This document shows, one piece after another, positions 10,346 to 21,880 of a DNA stretch of 64,000 nt. The stretch comes from Phragmites australis (lineage: Eukaryota > Streptophyta > Magnoliopsida > Poales > Poaceae), in contig NC_084932.1 in assembly GCF_958298935.1 (NCBI RefSeq), forward strand, positions 11,449,501 to 11,513,500, given 5' to 3'. Below the pieces are notes generated by a model. That model searched no databases, was not told the origin of the DNA, and saw only the letters and a list, made by a program, of their open reading frames with translations. Each line of letters begins with the position of its first letter. Position 1 is the stretch's first letter. Position numbers and translations under genes: made by a program.

Positions 10346-11029
10346 GCTAAACCAATTAGTCACACACGCTTGAGGAAGAAAATAGAACCATCATGGGCAT
10401 CGCTTCGTCGCACTTCCCATTACTCCCTTGAGGGCTTGTGGCTACATTCTAGTCGATCCCCGTATGCGTGGCAACAACCTACGATTATAGACACTCTAGT
10501 TTTTTGCGCACACGTATCATCGCATTTATGGTTCGGGCCTCCTTTCATATCATGCAAGGCCTGCGGGCGTGAAATCTCGATGAACCTACACTTTATCTGT
10601 CAGCTGCACCACTGTGACTTCACGTCCATAAATACTTAGGCAAACAAAATGAGTAGAATACCTTGCTTCCACACATAATCTTCACTCCGATGATTCAAGT
10701 GGCAAAGGACTCACCATTAGGGGGGCTGAAGGACTCACTCTGGCCCCCACATGTCCTCCAGAGTGCGCGCCTCCGTCACAACCTCGATGGCCTCCGGCTC
10801 CAAAGACAGCCACATCTCTGGCCTCCACAAAGGCTTCGGAGCCCAGAGGAAACCAAGTAATCCTCTTCGGACAACATTGTCTCTGTCAAAGCCTCGCAAC
10901 CATCACTCATGGTCACTACAGAGAGACTCCCCGATGGTGAGGGGTTTCTTAGGAGATCTTGACTATGAAGCTAGTCTAGAGCTAATTCGTTAAATAGATC
11001 TACTCACCCCTCTAAACATCGGGGTCAAC
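10346..11029. other. 3' spacer of the element, no gene
   Basis: The stretch lies between the antisense promoter and the polypurine tract before the 3' LTR. It is GC-rich in places with short frames on both strands, none recognisable. Confidence 0.4.
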
Positions 11030-11043
11030 AGATGAGGGGGTAC
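11030..11043 (+). other. polypurine tract before the 3' LTR
   Basis: AGATGAGGGGGTAC directly precedes TGTTGGGG at 11044. It closely resembles the tract before the LTR at 1474 (GAATGAGAGGGTAC, minus), which supports a shared family. Confidence 0.7.
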
Positions 11044-11701
11044 TGTTGGGGAAATACCCCAGCCCACAGGCATTACCAAGAAGTCATCGGCTGGTGCCAC
11101 TATGGATCTCTAAGGCTCTAGGCTCCCCACCAAGATTACAACCTCCGAAGGCTGTAAGGGCTCATCATACTACACCTTCTCCAGGTAGGGGAGGCTGTTT
11201 GCCTCCAGAGGAAATATCAACAAAGAACGGACACTCCTGCAGTCATCTGACATGAAGTGACTGGCAGTTAAAGCCAGTGCAAGTGGAGGCTATCCTGACA
11301 CCCAGCACAGTGCGGCACCATGCCATAATTGATGACCAACTCAGCATCACACCGTTACTATTGCTTGCACCACTGTATCTACCATAATAGATAATATCTT
11401 CTAGGTATGGGTAAAAGTATTTTTGCCTAGGCTCGGGTTGTGTAAGTTTTACTGGTCGCGGGCCCTATAGTATGGCGGTAACTTGTACCGTTATTTTTGT
11501 TGGGGCATAATTTTACATTTATACCCAAATGGCACTATAAATACAGACCCCTGGCCACCAGACCAGAGGACACACAAAAAATCCTTTAACGATCAATACA
11601 CAAGGTGTTCCTTCCTCTCCACTTCTTCTCCAAGATTGAGCCATTTGTGTAAATGTACTCTCACCGTGCTTGTTTGTGAAAGACATTTTCTTCTTCCAAC
11701 A
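11044..11701 (+). mobile_element. 3' LTR of the 4528-11701 element
   Basis: Starts TGTTGGGG and ends CCAACA. It is a direct repeat of 4528-5188 with scattered substitutions, and it retains the TATA box (TATAAATA, 11536-11543). Divergence from the 5' LTR is visible by eye in most lines, so the insertion is not recent. Confidence 0.9.
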
Positions 11702-13248
11702 ATAGGACAACATATTCAACAATCATGCGTTTTATAAAAAAAACACTTTTCACAAATAGGTGCAATATGTTAAATGACACTTGCCATCTCCAAATTGCTG
11801 CACGGGGTCCTCAAGCTCTCGTTCTTGGAAGTTCTCGAACGGCTTTTGGACGAACTCGGCTACATGTGGAGAGAAAAAAAAATACTAAAAACAATACACC
11901 AAACAATGATAAATCAATCTTTAAATTCTATGATTAGTTGGTTATGATTTTACAAAAATTTGGGCACAAGAATTGCCCAAATCAAAGCTAAAACAGGAAA
12001 GATATGGCTATTTGAATATATAAACAACTCAAAAAAGAAAAAGATTATTTTTATTTGAATTTCTTTGTGTAAAAAATAATTAAATTTAATACAATTAAAT
12101 TATAACATCAAAGTAATTAAAAAGATTAACATGAATTTTATAGAATTTATTTTCATTTTAGGAATTAAAAAAATAATTATAAAGATTAGAATAGATGATA
12201 ATAAATTATTTTACAATGTAAAACTTAATTATAATATTAAAACATTATTACACATTTTCTAAAATTATTTCTATCAAGAAAACATTTATTTTTATATTTA
12301 TTAACATTATTTATCATTAAAAAGTAATTGAAAATACTTAAATATATTAAACTATTAATTTAATTAAGGGAAAACATATATAAGGAATTAATAGGATTAT
12401 TAAATATTTTACCAAAATTTTCCTAATAAGAAAAACCTTATTTTCAAATTCATGGATTTTCTTGAATTATTTTCTAAAGGAAAAGGTGGTTTATTATGCA
12501 ATGCTGATGTCTGTGCTGACTAGGTGACAAAGGTGCTTGCATGGCGTGCTGATGTGCCTAGTAAAATTGAATAATGGTAACTACATCTAGGCCGTCGCTT
12601 GAAGATCTGACAGTTGAGATCGTATCGCGTGAAGTGGTACACAATCAAACTAATCCTAACCATGCGAATTGAATTGGATAGCGGATGGCTCAGCTTCGAT
12701 GATTTGAAGTCATCAGCGACAGGTTCAACAGGGGCACATGGTCTGAGAACGGCATATATGGGGTTATGATGTTTTGGCTTTGATGGCGAGCGATGGAAGA
12801 CAACGCGGAGGCAATGGCATACGTGTTTGACACCTTTGCGAACTTCGGAATGGTTCACAAAGGCATGATTATGATGGCACACTTCAGCGATGGTGGGAGC
12901 TTAGTGTGGTCTGGGGTGCACATGAGGGGTTGGAGTGCCTTTTTATAGGGACAGCAGGCAAGCCCATGGTGGATTAGGTTTTCCAGGTGGCGCACAGCAA
13001 ACTTCATAGCGGTTTCCCTCTTTCCCATCCTCAATTGATACCCTACTACAATTAGTTGCTACTGATTTCCTTTTGATGATAACTTGGAGATTAATTCTTA
13101 ATTACACACCTAAAATCATTGACAATTCGATTTGAATTGGCACCGACTCAATTTATGGAAGAGGATTGGTGTAGAGGGAGAAGAAACAGTTGAAGGGTGG
13201 GTCCAAGGGTGCGTGTTAGAGAGAGAAGAAAAGAGAAAGAAATGGGAT
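11702..13248 (-). mobile_element. gypsy 3' LTR, first part (long-LTR type)
   Basis: On the minus strand the LTR starts TGTAACATCCC at 13248, directly after a polypurine tract (AAGGGGTAGGTTT, about 13249-13261). It runs down to 11702, where the other element begins. It has the same layout as the LTR at 49854-53711: an AT-rich start, a TATA box (minus TATAAAAAGG, 12939-12948), a GCTGAYTTGGCATGCT-like block and a CAAGTGTC block near 11780. Its end is not found beyond the 4528-11701 insertion, so it is truncated or displaced. Confidence 0.6.
12939..12948 (-). promoter_or_regulatory. LTR TATA box
   Basis: Minus-strand TATAAAAAGG in the LTR at 11702-13248, about 300 bases from the LTR start, comparable in place to the TATA boxes in the related long LTRs at 52765-52780 and 58205-58213. 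Confidence 0.5.
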
Positions 13249-13930
13249 GTTACAAAACCTACCCCTTAGGATGAATCTCGTCCTTGAGATTCATGCTGAT
13301 ATCCAAATAGTTGGAGAAATTATGCCTTCAGATCTTCTTCGCTTTCCTAGATACCTTCATCTAAAGAGTGATGACTCAACTGCACATTGCACATGCAAAT
13401 CACTTTACTTCTGGTAACCTCCTCAGTTGTTTCGAGAATCTTGATTGGGTACTCCAAGTATGCATAATGTTCTCAAACATCTAACTCCTCTATAGGAAAC
13501 TATTCTCTGGGACTCGTAAGCATTTTTTCAATTGAGAGATGTGAAAGACATCATGTACATTAGAGAGTTGAGGTGGTAACTCAAGTTGATATGCCACTTC
13601 TCCTTTTCTACGCTAACACCTTGAATAGTCTAATATACCTGTGTGTTATGTTTCCCTTGACTCTGAATCTTCTAAGTTCTCTAATAGGTGACACTTTAAG
13701 ATACACTAGATCTCTGATTTGAATAGTCAATTCTCTACTCCTGTTGTTAGCGTAGCTTTTCTACCTTGATTGTGCAGTCCTTAGGTTTTCCATGATCCGA
13801 TGGACTTGCTTTCTTACATTCTGCAAAACCTCTGGCCCAAATACTTGACCTTCTTCGGTTTCATTTCAATACAATGGAGTTTTGCACTTCCTGCTATACA
13901 CAGCTTCAAATGGAGGCATCTTAAGACTAG
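13249..13930 (-). pseudogene. gypsy integrase C-terminal part (downstream of an insertion)
   Basis: Minus-strand reading from 13925 gives KMPPFEAVYSRKCKTPLY, a signature of the end of the gypsy integrase core. It is followed by NETEEGQVFGPEVL and a degraded C-terminal domain, ending at LKDEIHPKG next to the polypurine tract. It is the continuation of the pol gene at 19215-21880, split by the element at 13931-19209. Several stops and frameshifts show it was dead or has decayed. Confidence 0.8.
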
Positions 13931-14681
13931 TGCTGATGACAAGATTTGGCATTTACACTGACCAATGCAGCGATGACTGGCTTAATGGGCGACCAGGTGA
14001 ACAGTACTGTCACCAAATGAACAGTAATTTCACAGTGATTTCAAACCAGTAAATAATGATTTCCGACCAATGAACCTGATCAGTGGTCATGACCAATGAC
14101 TAGGTGACCAGTGATCACGGTTTGTTCATGCAATTGGTCTCTGGACAGAAAGAAGAGTTTATCGAATCTAAGAAGGCCGAACTACATTAAAGCATATTCA
14201 GGTAGATATATGGGAGTTTTACGTATTCAAATAGGAAATATATGTTTATTATAGAAAGTTTGAAGATTAGGTAGGCATAGCCGAACCATATATGTTAGTC
14301 TTGTTCGGTTTGAAATGCTGCCCTTTAAATATGAGAGGGTCATGGCCGATTGATAGATACAACAATCGATGAAATACTAACATGCATCTACTATTTTTCT
14401 GCCAAGCTCTTGTAGTCTTGTTCCTCCTTCTTCCTCCTCTTGCTGCTACTCGTTCTTGATCTCGACGATCAAGGACAAGCTATCGCCCTAGTGCCAGACT
14501 GGCCTTCCTAGATGCTGCTCACCAGGTTAGTTTTCCTTTGCCGGTTTGCTCATAAATCGGTTGCTCGTTGCCACAAAAGCGCAATAGTAATCTCTGTTGC
14601 TTTACCCCTTGCACGTGGTGCTACGAATTGCACACAAGGTGCTCGTGTGTTGGAACGAGGATCCATATTTTTGCACCAACA
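13931..14681 (+). mobile_element. 5' LTR of the 13931-19209 element
   Basis: Starts TGCTGATGAC and ends TTGCACCAACA. It carries a series of GACCAGTGA/GAACAGT pieces near 13990-14120 and a TATA-like TTTAAATATG at 14324-14333. It matches 18448-19209 with one ~60-base indel (a TCCCGGGTG-containing block in the 3' copy) and shorter ones in the GACCAG region. Confidence 0.9.
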
Positions 14682-14720
14682 CATTTTGGTGACTCCTCTG
14701 GGGAATCGACTTCTTCAGCC

Positions 14721-17700
14721 ATGGCGCAATATGGACTCGAAATCAACTCCAACAAATTTATCACGCCATCCATGTACGCCATGCCTAAGGTACAATTTGC
14801 AAGTACATTAATAGATCTGTTAATGCTGCTATGCCTGTGTTCTATAGTCATGAAAGTATTGTGTAAGGATTATATGGTGGTAATGGTATACAAAACTACC
14901 ATGTTGAATAATGCCAGTACATCGAATTTTAATAATATTAGTAGCATGCAGCAAGAATTTGTATCTCCTAATTCATCAACAATATTTGCATCACCTAGTG
15001 TGTCACAAACTAGCATACGAATAATCATTACGGCCGAATCAATATGATGGGTTTGGCCAATAATTATGAGCCATCATATGTTAATAATTTTAGTAGTGTA
15101 CACAAGAAATTGGATCTCTTGATTCATCGGCAAGTGTTTCACCATTTATGCGTACACAACAAGCTATACCGATGAATGAGATGTATGGCTGCAGTAATGT
15201 TGATCATTTAGCCAATTATATTGAATCACCATATACTACACCATGTGTCACTAGAATGGAGGTTACACCCTATGCTTTTTCAGCACCATATGTAACACCA
15301 AATGCGTATAATTCGGCTCCATATGCCACTGATGATTATGGCTAAATAGATGAGAATTCAGCAAGTATGCATGTATCTCCATAAAACACTATAGCATATA
15401 TTGTATCTCCCACACTACCCCAAATTTTTGGTATTCTTGTAATTCAATGCCGGAAACTATTCTAGTGTTCCCCAACAAGATATATCATATGTGCAGCCCA
15501 CAATGTCGTATTCTTGTGATACCCTAAAGCCATATATTTGTAGCCCAGAAGAACAAGCTAATTCCGTGTCTACTCGGCTCATAGCCGAGCAACATATAGG
15601 GTCTAAAAGTATCGGGGGGCAACCTGACATGAATAGAGATGAAGCATATAGGATATGTGAAACATTTTGGGGTCTAAAGGTAGGAAAGAAATAATTGATT
15701 CAGTGTGGAAGATTGTGAGTTCCTATAATTCAAATGTAAAGTCAAAGTCGGTTTTAGAAAAAGAAAAGCTGGTTGTAATTGAAAGTAAAGAACAAAAGCA
15801 GGCTACTGTTGAATTGACGACTATGCTTGAGATAAAAGAAGCTATGGTGTTACCATCTGAATTTCTTGCTAAAACAATTGGTGATCAAGACCGAAATAAA
15901 GGTGGTTCGGTCATAGCTGTTGTAAATAGTGGCAACAAATCTACGCTTAATGAATTATTTGAAGAAGATAATAGCACGATTGAAGCAGAATTGCAAGAAC
16001 AATGGAAGGAGTTTCTTTGGTGCTATCAGAAGACAAAGCATGGTGTCATTAACATAAAAGGGATTTCATCCATTGATGCCCTGCTAAAAGAGGTACAATC
16101 TGAAATTATGTTATTTGCTTCCCAATCTGATATTATGGACTCTATGCTTTATGATTCTGAAAGATTGGGTAAAAAGGATAATGTAAGTAAACAATTAGTT
16201 TCAAGTATGAATATCAAAAAGCCGATTACTATTATATACCAATAGTTGATTAGGGATCATAGTAATACGGTTCCATGCCTGCGGGGTTTTTATGTGCAAG
16301 AAGTTGCAAAATTCACGGGTAAAGATAGTAGAATCGTCAGGGGATTCGTGGGCAAAGTTATTGTGTCATATAGGAAAGCCAATAATGGTAATACATTCAA
16401 GTTAGGATTATTCCCATCATCATCTTTCCTAGGCAGTATATTTATATAGATTACTTTACTTATTCTAAACTCGGTCTACACTTGGTCACAAATGGAGCAT
16501 ATGTTTTGTGATTATTTTGGATTTCGAGACACAAGGCTGAGGCTAAATTTTCAAGAGATCGATATTAATGTAGTAGACGATAACTCTAAGATATCGAACA
16601 AGATGAATACAAGTAAATGTGTGGCCGAGTGGCTTAATATTAAATCTGAACCATTTGTTGTCTAGCTTTGAAACCATCTCCGCAAAAGAATCGGCTAAGA
16701 AAGAAAAACTATACATTTGATTTTAACATGTGCGACCAGATTTTTGATAGTTTGTTACAAGAGAAACATATTAGATTACGTGGTCAACATGTTATACCTT
16801 CACGTGAAGAATTAGGACAGCGTACATATGCAAATGGCATAATTTATTTACTCATACTACTAATGATTCCAATGTGTTTTGCCAGCAAGTACAATCGGCT
16901 ATTAGTGAAGGTCGATTAAAGTTGAAAACCATCTAGAGACAGGGGGCATAAAGTAGATAAACAATCTCTCCCTGTAAGTATGTCTAGTAGTGATAACAAG
17001 AAAGTGTTGATTCAGCCAAAACAGGCTGATACAACAAAAGGCAAGAAGGTCACAATAGTTAGCAATATTAATAATGATAGAACTAGTAAAGCTAGCAATA
17101 TTATAGGCAACAATAAGAAGATGGTTTGGGTCCCTAAATGTAGTCAAAATGTTAAAGCTAAGGTTAAGGTTCAAGCATCAACTACTAGAGCTGTACCAAA
17201 TGCAAAGCCGAAGGTGACATTCAAACAACTTCTGGCTAAATATGAGAGGGAGAAAGCAGCCGAGAGCACCTACAAAGTATGAGTTTGGTGGTCGAGATCG
17301 GTGATGGGAAGGTTTTCACACAGTAGCGCCGTATCCTCCTTTTGGGCCACCAATGCCTATGACGTGGAGGTCTCTTCCTATGGTATTTGCTCCTTGTTTG
17401 CCGTGGGGCTGGTATGGTCCATGGATGCCACCTCCGATGCCTTTTGAGTCATCAAAGGAATTAGTCCAGAGATCAAAGGAAGTGAAAAGTGATCAAAAAA
17501 GTTTATCGTGTTAAAAGGGATGGTAACAAGGATAAGAGTTCAGATTTGCCTTCAAGAGATATGAAGCTGACTATTATACCCATGGAGCTAATAAGTGTGA
17601 ATTCATTTGAAAGAGCTATGTCGGTAATTGATAAACATGCACATGCTTCATGTGATCAAGCCAAAAACACATCTATTTCGGGCTCTTGCATTAGTATGCG

Positions 17701-17833
17701 ACAAGGAAAAGCAACACATAGAAGAATAATTCTTGATGTCAGGCTTAGCAAAAAGAAAAGGTCTAGCAGCTCAATGGTAAATGATGTAACCGAATACATG
17801 TGTTCCAGTTCAGGTTCAAAGCAAGAAAAGTGA
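14721..17833 (+). pseudogene. decayed gag-like region of a non-autonomous element
   Basis: Frames on the plus strand run MAQYGLEINSNKFITPSMYA (from 14721), a lysine/glutamate-rich 192-residue stretch (15667-16245), a frame with TVPCLRGFYVQEVAKF (16249-16449), a frame with KPKVTFKQLLAKYEREKA (16980-17282) and a frame from 17489. Between the last two, YPPFGPPMPM and PWGWYGPWMPPPMPF can be read near 17330-17445. Proline/tryptophan-rich stretches of this kind occur in gag-like proteins of non-autonomous grass elements; I cannot name the family. Stops and frame changes separate the pieces. No catalytic motif is seen. Confidence 0.5.
15667..16245 (+). pseudogene. 192-residue charged segment of the gag-like protein
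   Basis: This is the longest open stretch inside the 13931-19209 element. It is rich in K, E, S and I, with no membrane segment or recognised motif. The local frame continues after the stop at 16246 with a few substitutions, which suggests it was part of a longer protein. Function not recognised. Confidence 0.45.
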
Positions 17834-18447
17834 GAAGGCAATTGATGTGACTAATGGAAAGCATGGCCTTGATGTAGTTAGTTACAAGAAGAAGATGTGT
17901 GTTCCAAAGGTAGTACACAAGTTCAGACGAAGGGTAGTGGTCAAGCATCCATTGCTAGAACTATACCGGAGGAAAATTTGAAGCGAAGGAATCCAGGAAA
18001 CAACCACAAAATCACATGTTTGCACATGATCATCAAAACCTTTGGTAGCCACGTCATCTGTGTTCATTACCTGTTCCACCTATCTCCTCATCGTGGAAAC
18101 TATGCCCAGGTATGTTTGATTATTCTCCTTGGTTTTGGTGTGATCCTTGGAATCTGTTTTATGAATCTTTACAGTTTAGTTAGGCATTGCCAAGGCATGG
18201 TACATAGGATCGACTCTTACGGCCATATTAGAAAATAATATTAGGAGAACATAAGATATATAGTTGATGTTTATTTATCATTGCCCTAAGAGTATGCATA
18301 GCCGACATATCATTTATCATTGTCCTAAGTGATGGCTCGAAATAGATACTAAGTGATGGCTGGAAATAGAAAATAAGTTGTTTATGATAATTAAACATGA
18401 AAGCGTTTTTTGGTACGCAAGCTTTACCAAAAAATAGGGGGGGCATA
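17834..18447 (+). other. 3' spacer of the element, no gene
   Basis: Short frames only. It ends with the purine tract AAAAATAGGGGGGG before the 3' LTR. Confidence 0.45.
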
Positions 18448-19209
18448 TGCTGATGACAAGATTTGGCATTTATAGTGGCCATTGCAGCGACAACTGGCTT
18501 AATGGGTGACCAGATGAACAGTACAATGACCAGATGAACAGTACCACGGTCCGGTGAGCAGTGATGTGACCAGATGAACAATATCACGATCGGACAGATG
18601 GAAGAGTTGGTCGAATCTAAGAAGGCCGAACTACATTAAAGTGTATTCGGGTAGATATATGGGTGTTTTACGTGTTCAAATAGGAAATATATGTTTATTA
18701 TAGAAAATTTGGAGACCAGGTAGGCATAGTCAAACAATATCTGTAAGTCTTGTTCAGTTTGAATTAGGACTCCTGATCTTTTAGGACTAAGACCTGTGGC
18801 CCTTTAAATATGAGAGGATCATGGCCGATTGAAAGATACAACAATCGATCTAATACCAACATGCATCTACTATTTTTCTACCTAGCTCTTGTACTCATAT
18901 TCCTCTTTCTTCCTCCTCCTGTTGCTACTTGTTCTTGATCTCGACGACCAAGGACAAGCCGTCGGCTAACCGTGCCCTGAAGGGGTCCCTCCCGGGTGTA
19001 CAAAGATCCATTGCCATAGTGCCAGACTCGGCTTCCTAGGTGCGCCTCGTCGGGTTAGTTATCCTTTGCCATTTTGCTCGTAAATCGGTCGTTCGTTGCC
19101 GCAAAAGCGTAATAGTTATCTCCATTGCTGAACACCCTGCGTGTGGTGCTATGGATTGCACACGAGGTGCTCATGTGTTGGCGCGAGGATCCATATTTTT
19201 GTGCCAACA
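18448..19209 (+). mobile_element. 3' LTR of the 13931-19209 element
   Basis: Direct repeat of 13931-14681. TATA-like TTTAAATATG is kept near 18802-18811. It ends GTGCCAACA, and the next five bases are the ACTAG duplication. Confidence 0.9.
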
Positions 19210-21880
19210 ACTAGCTCGATAGATGTTATAAGAGAATTCTTCATATGAAAGACTCTTATCCTAATTGTGCCGGTATTTCAAATATATCGTCTAGGATTTT
19301 ATTTATCCTTTCTGTTTGTCCATCGGTTTGGGGGTGATAAGTTGAGTTAAAATTTAACTTAGTATCCATTGACTCATGAAGCTTCTATTAGAAACGTGAA
19401 GTGAACCGAATACCACGATCTGATACGATCTTCTTGGGTACACCATGAAGATAGACAATTTGCGACATATACAATTGGAACAATTACAAAGAAACCACTA
19501 CTCCTGGTGTTATTGCAAGCTATTGGAAAACTGCCATTAAAACTATCATTTGAGTGGCATCCTTGCAAAAAAATAAAAAACCAGGAAGGTATCTACAAGT
19601 GCCCTTATACAATGCAAGTTTTGTGTTTGTATACATGGTTTTGAGTGGGATGAAGTCAGCAACTTTAGTCAAGTGTTCTACTACAACTCATATTGAATCA
19701 TAGCCAGATTGGGTACAGGGTTACCCAACAATAAAATCCATACTGACCTCTTCCCATTTTCATTCACGAACCATCAAGGGTAGAAGTAGCCCAGTAGATC
19801 TCTGATGTTCCGCCTTTACCCTTTGATAAGTGTCACACAATGACACATATTCTGCATTGTCACTATTCGTGCCATATCACCAGCAACATTCTTTAAAATC
19901 TTGGTACATTTTGGTACTATCTAGATGGATGAAGTAGGCTGACTCGTGGGCCTCTTTCAGAATTATATCCTTGAGCTATTTTTAGTTCCATACACAATGT
20001 GTTTTTCAAACCATATGGCGCCTTTATCATCTTTGGAAAATCTAGGGGCTTTGCCTTCCTTGATGTTTTTCCTAGTCTCTTTGATTTTATCGTCTTCCAT
20101 TTATTCTCTGCGGACATCTTAGGGTGGGCTCATTCTCTATGGTTACAAGTCCTTTATTCATTACAAATCCCAAGTTAAGCTGCTGGAATTCCTCGTACAT
20201 GGCTGGTTGAACTTCTTGTAGCATGATAGTGTTGTAGTAAACCTTTTGACTCAAGGCATATGTGACTATATTGGCCTTCTATTATGCCTTGATCAATTCT
20301 AGCCATCTATGCTGCCTTAGGTTAAGGTCTGTTTGGGTGAAGTATGTTTAAGCTCTTGTGATCTATATAGATTTCACACATATTGCCGATTAGATAGTTT
20401 CTCCAAATCTTCATAGGATGAACAACTGCGGCTAGCTCCAATCATGAGTCGGATGGTTCTTCTCATGATTCCTCAATTCTATAAGCCATTATTTGTCCTT
20501 CTTGCATAAGAACACATCTAAGACCCTGCCATGAGGCTTCACAATAGATATCAAAATTCTTATGAACATCCAGCAAAATGAGTATTGGGGTTGTAGTAAA
20601 TCTTTTCTTTAGTTCCTCGAAACTGGACAGACAAGTTTCAGACCACTGAAACTTCTTATCCTTTTGTAATAACTCCATGAGTGAGTTGGCTATCTTTGAA
20701 AAACCTTCTATGAATTGGCAATAATACCCTACTACTCCAAAGAAACTCTGTATTTCTTAAACATTATAGGGTGGCTTCCAATTCAATACATCTCTAACCT
20801 TGCTTGGATATATGGCTACACCTCTTGCTAAGATAACATGGCCAATGAAAAAACTTGTTTAAAAAAGAACTCACATTTACTAAACTTGGGATACAACTGG
20901 TGATCTCAAAGCTTATCTAGAATGAGCCTCAGATGTTCTTCATGTTCTTATTCATCTCTTGAGAAATCCAGAATATCATGGATAAATTCTACCATGAACT
21001 TATCCAAGTACTCCATAAACACAGTGTTCATGAGGTACATGAAGTAAGCTACAACATTAGTTAATCCAAAAGACATAATTATAAACTCATAAATGCCATA
21101 TCAAGTACAAAAGTTGTCTTGGATATATTCGACTCTCAAATCTTCAACGGATGGTAGCCTGACTAAAGATAAATCTTAGAGAAAGCACATGCTCCCTTTA
21201 ACTGATCAAACATATCTTCAATCCTGGGTAGCGGGTACTTGTTCTTAATGGTTACCTAATTGAGAGCTCTATAATCAACACACATTCATTGGCTGCCATC
21301 TTTCTTCTTCACAAATAGTACTGGGGCTCCCCATGGTGATGAACTCGGGAGTACAAAGCCCTATTTCTCTACTCTTGAATTTGCTTCTTGAGCTTTGTTA
21401 ATTCATTTGCAAGCATTCTATATGGCTGTTCAGATATATGGGTTTGTTACCGATATGAGCTTAATGATAAACTCGACATCTCAATCTGGCGACATAGATA
21501 GCAAGTCATTAGGGAAGACGTCTGGATACGATGATTTCTTACATGGGAACACCCTTCAACTGATTGAGTGCACACTCTCTAGTTGATGGAGTGGTTGCCA
21601 CAAACTCTACTTTGGTACCTTTTCAATTGTTAGTTGAACTGCTTTCAGGCACAATCTATCATCCCACCGAACTTTGCTAACTAGTCCATTCCAAGAATAA
21701 CATCTATGCCATTGGCTTCCAGAACTATGAGGTTGGCTGGAAAATCTACCCTTCTTATTTTGAGACACACCTTGAGGCATATGTTTTTGCCCTCAGTTCC
21801 TCATTTCTCCTCCAGGAGAGCTAATAAGCATCGATTGCTTCAAAGAAGGAATAGTTAGATTATACTTTGCAACATATTAT
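19210..21880 (-). pseudogene. gypsy pol: protease, RT, RNase H, integrase (broken)
   Basis: Minus-strand order from 21880: protease (VDFPANLIVLEANGIDVIL then GMDWLVSK, about 21755-21655), RT (about 21400-20850), RNase H (FEELKKRFTTTPILIL, DIYCEASWQGL, about 20680-20463) and integrase core (20117-19215). The core is interrupted at 19210 by the inserted element and resumes at 13925. The RT active site near 20985 reads FIHDIL where gypsy RTs have FIDDIL, so the first catalytic Asp is replaced by His. Stops and frameshifts are frequent. No gag is present between the protease and the LTR-like DNA at 21881, so that part was deleted. The type is a Del/Tekay-like gypsy by overall motif style. Confidence 0.85.

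Larger units (their letters stand above)
4528..11701 (+). mobile_element. complete non-autonomous Tat-type LTR element, 7.17 kb
   Basis: Two direct LTRs (4528-5188 and 11044-11701) flank an interior with no gag-pol reading frame. A primer-site-like sequence follows the first LTR and a polypurine tract (AGATGAGGGGGTAC, about 11030-11043) precedes the second. The interior holds, in order, a leader (5207-6825), a complex repeat (6830-7510), a 109-bp tandem array (7780-9430) and an antisense ORF (9622-10308). The leader and first repeat also match 62187-62885, so the two elements are related. The target duplication is not clean: ACAGT on the left against ATAGG on the right. By structure it is a large non-autonomous (LARD-like) element that would need another element's proteins. 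Confidence 0.85.
13931..19209 (+). mobile_element. complete LTR element, 5.28 kb, target duplication ACTAG
   Basis: Direct LTRs at 13931-14681 (751 bp) and 18448-19209 (762 bp) start TGCTGATGACAAGATTTGGC and end CCAACA. The flanking bases are ACTAG on both sides (13926-13930 and 19210-19214), a perfect 5-bp target duplication. A purine tract (AAAAATAGGGGGGG, about 18431-18443) precedes the 3' LTR. The interior has only decayed, gag-like frames and no protease, RT or integrase motif, so it is non-autonomous. It lies inside the integrase of an older minus-strand element. The two LTRs differ at many positions and carry small indels. Confidence 0.92.
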
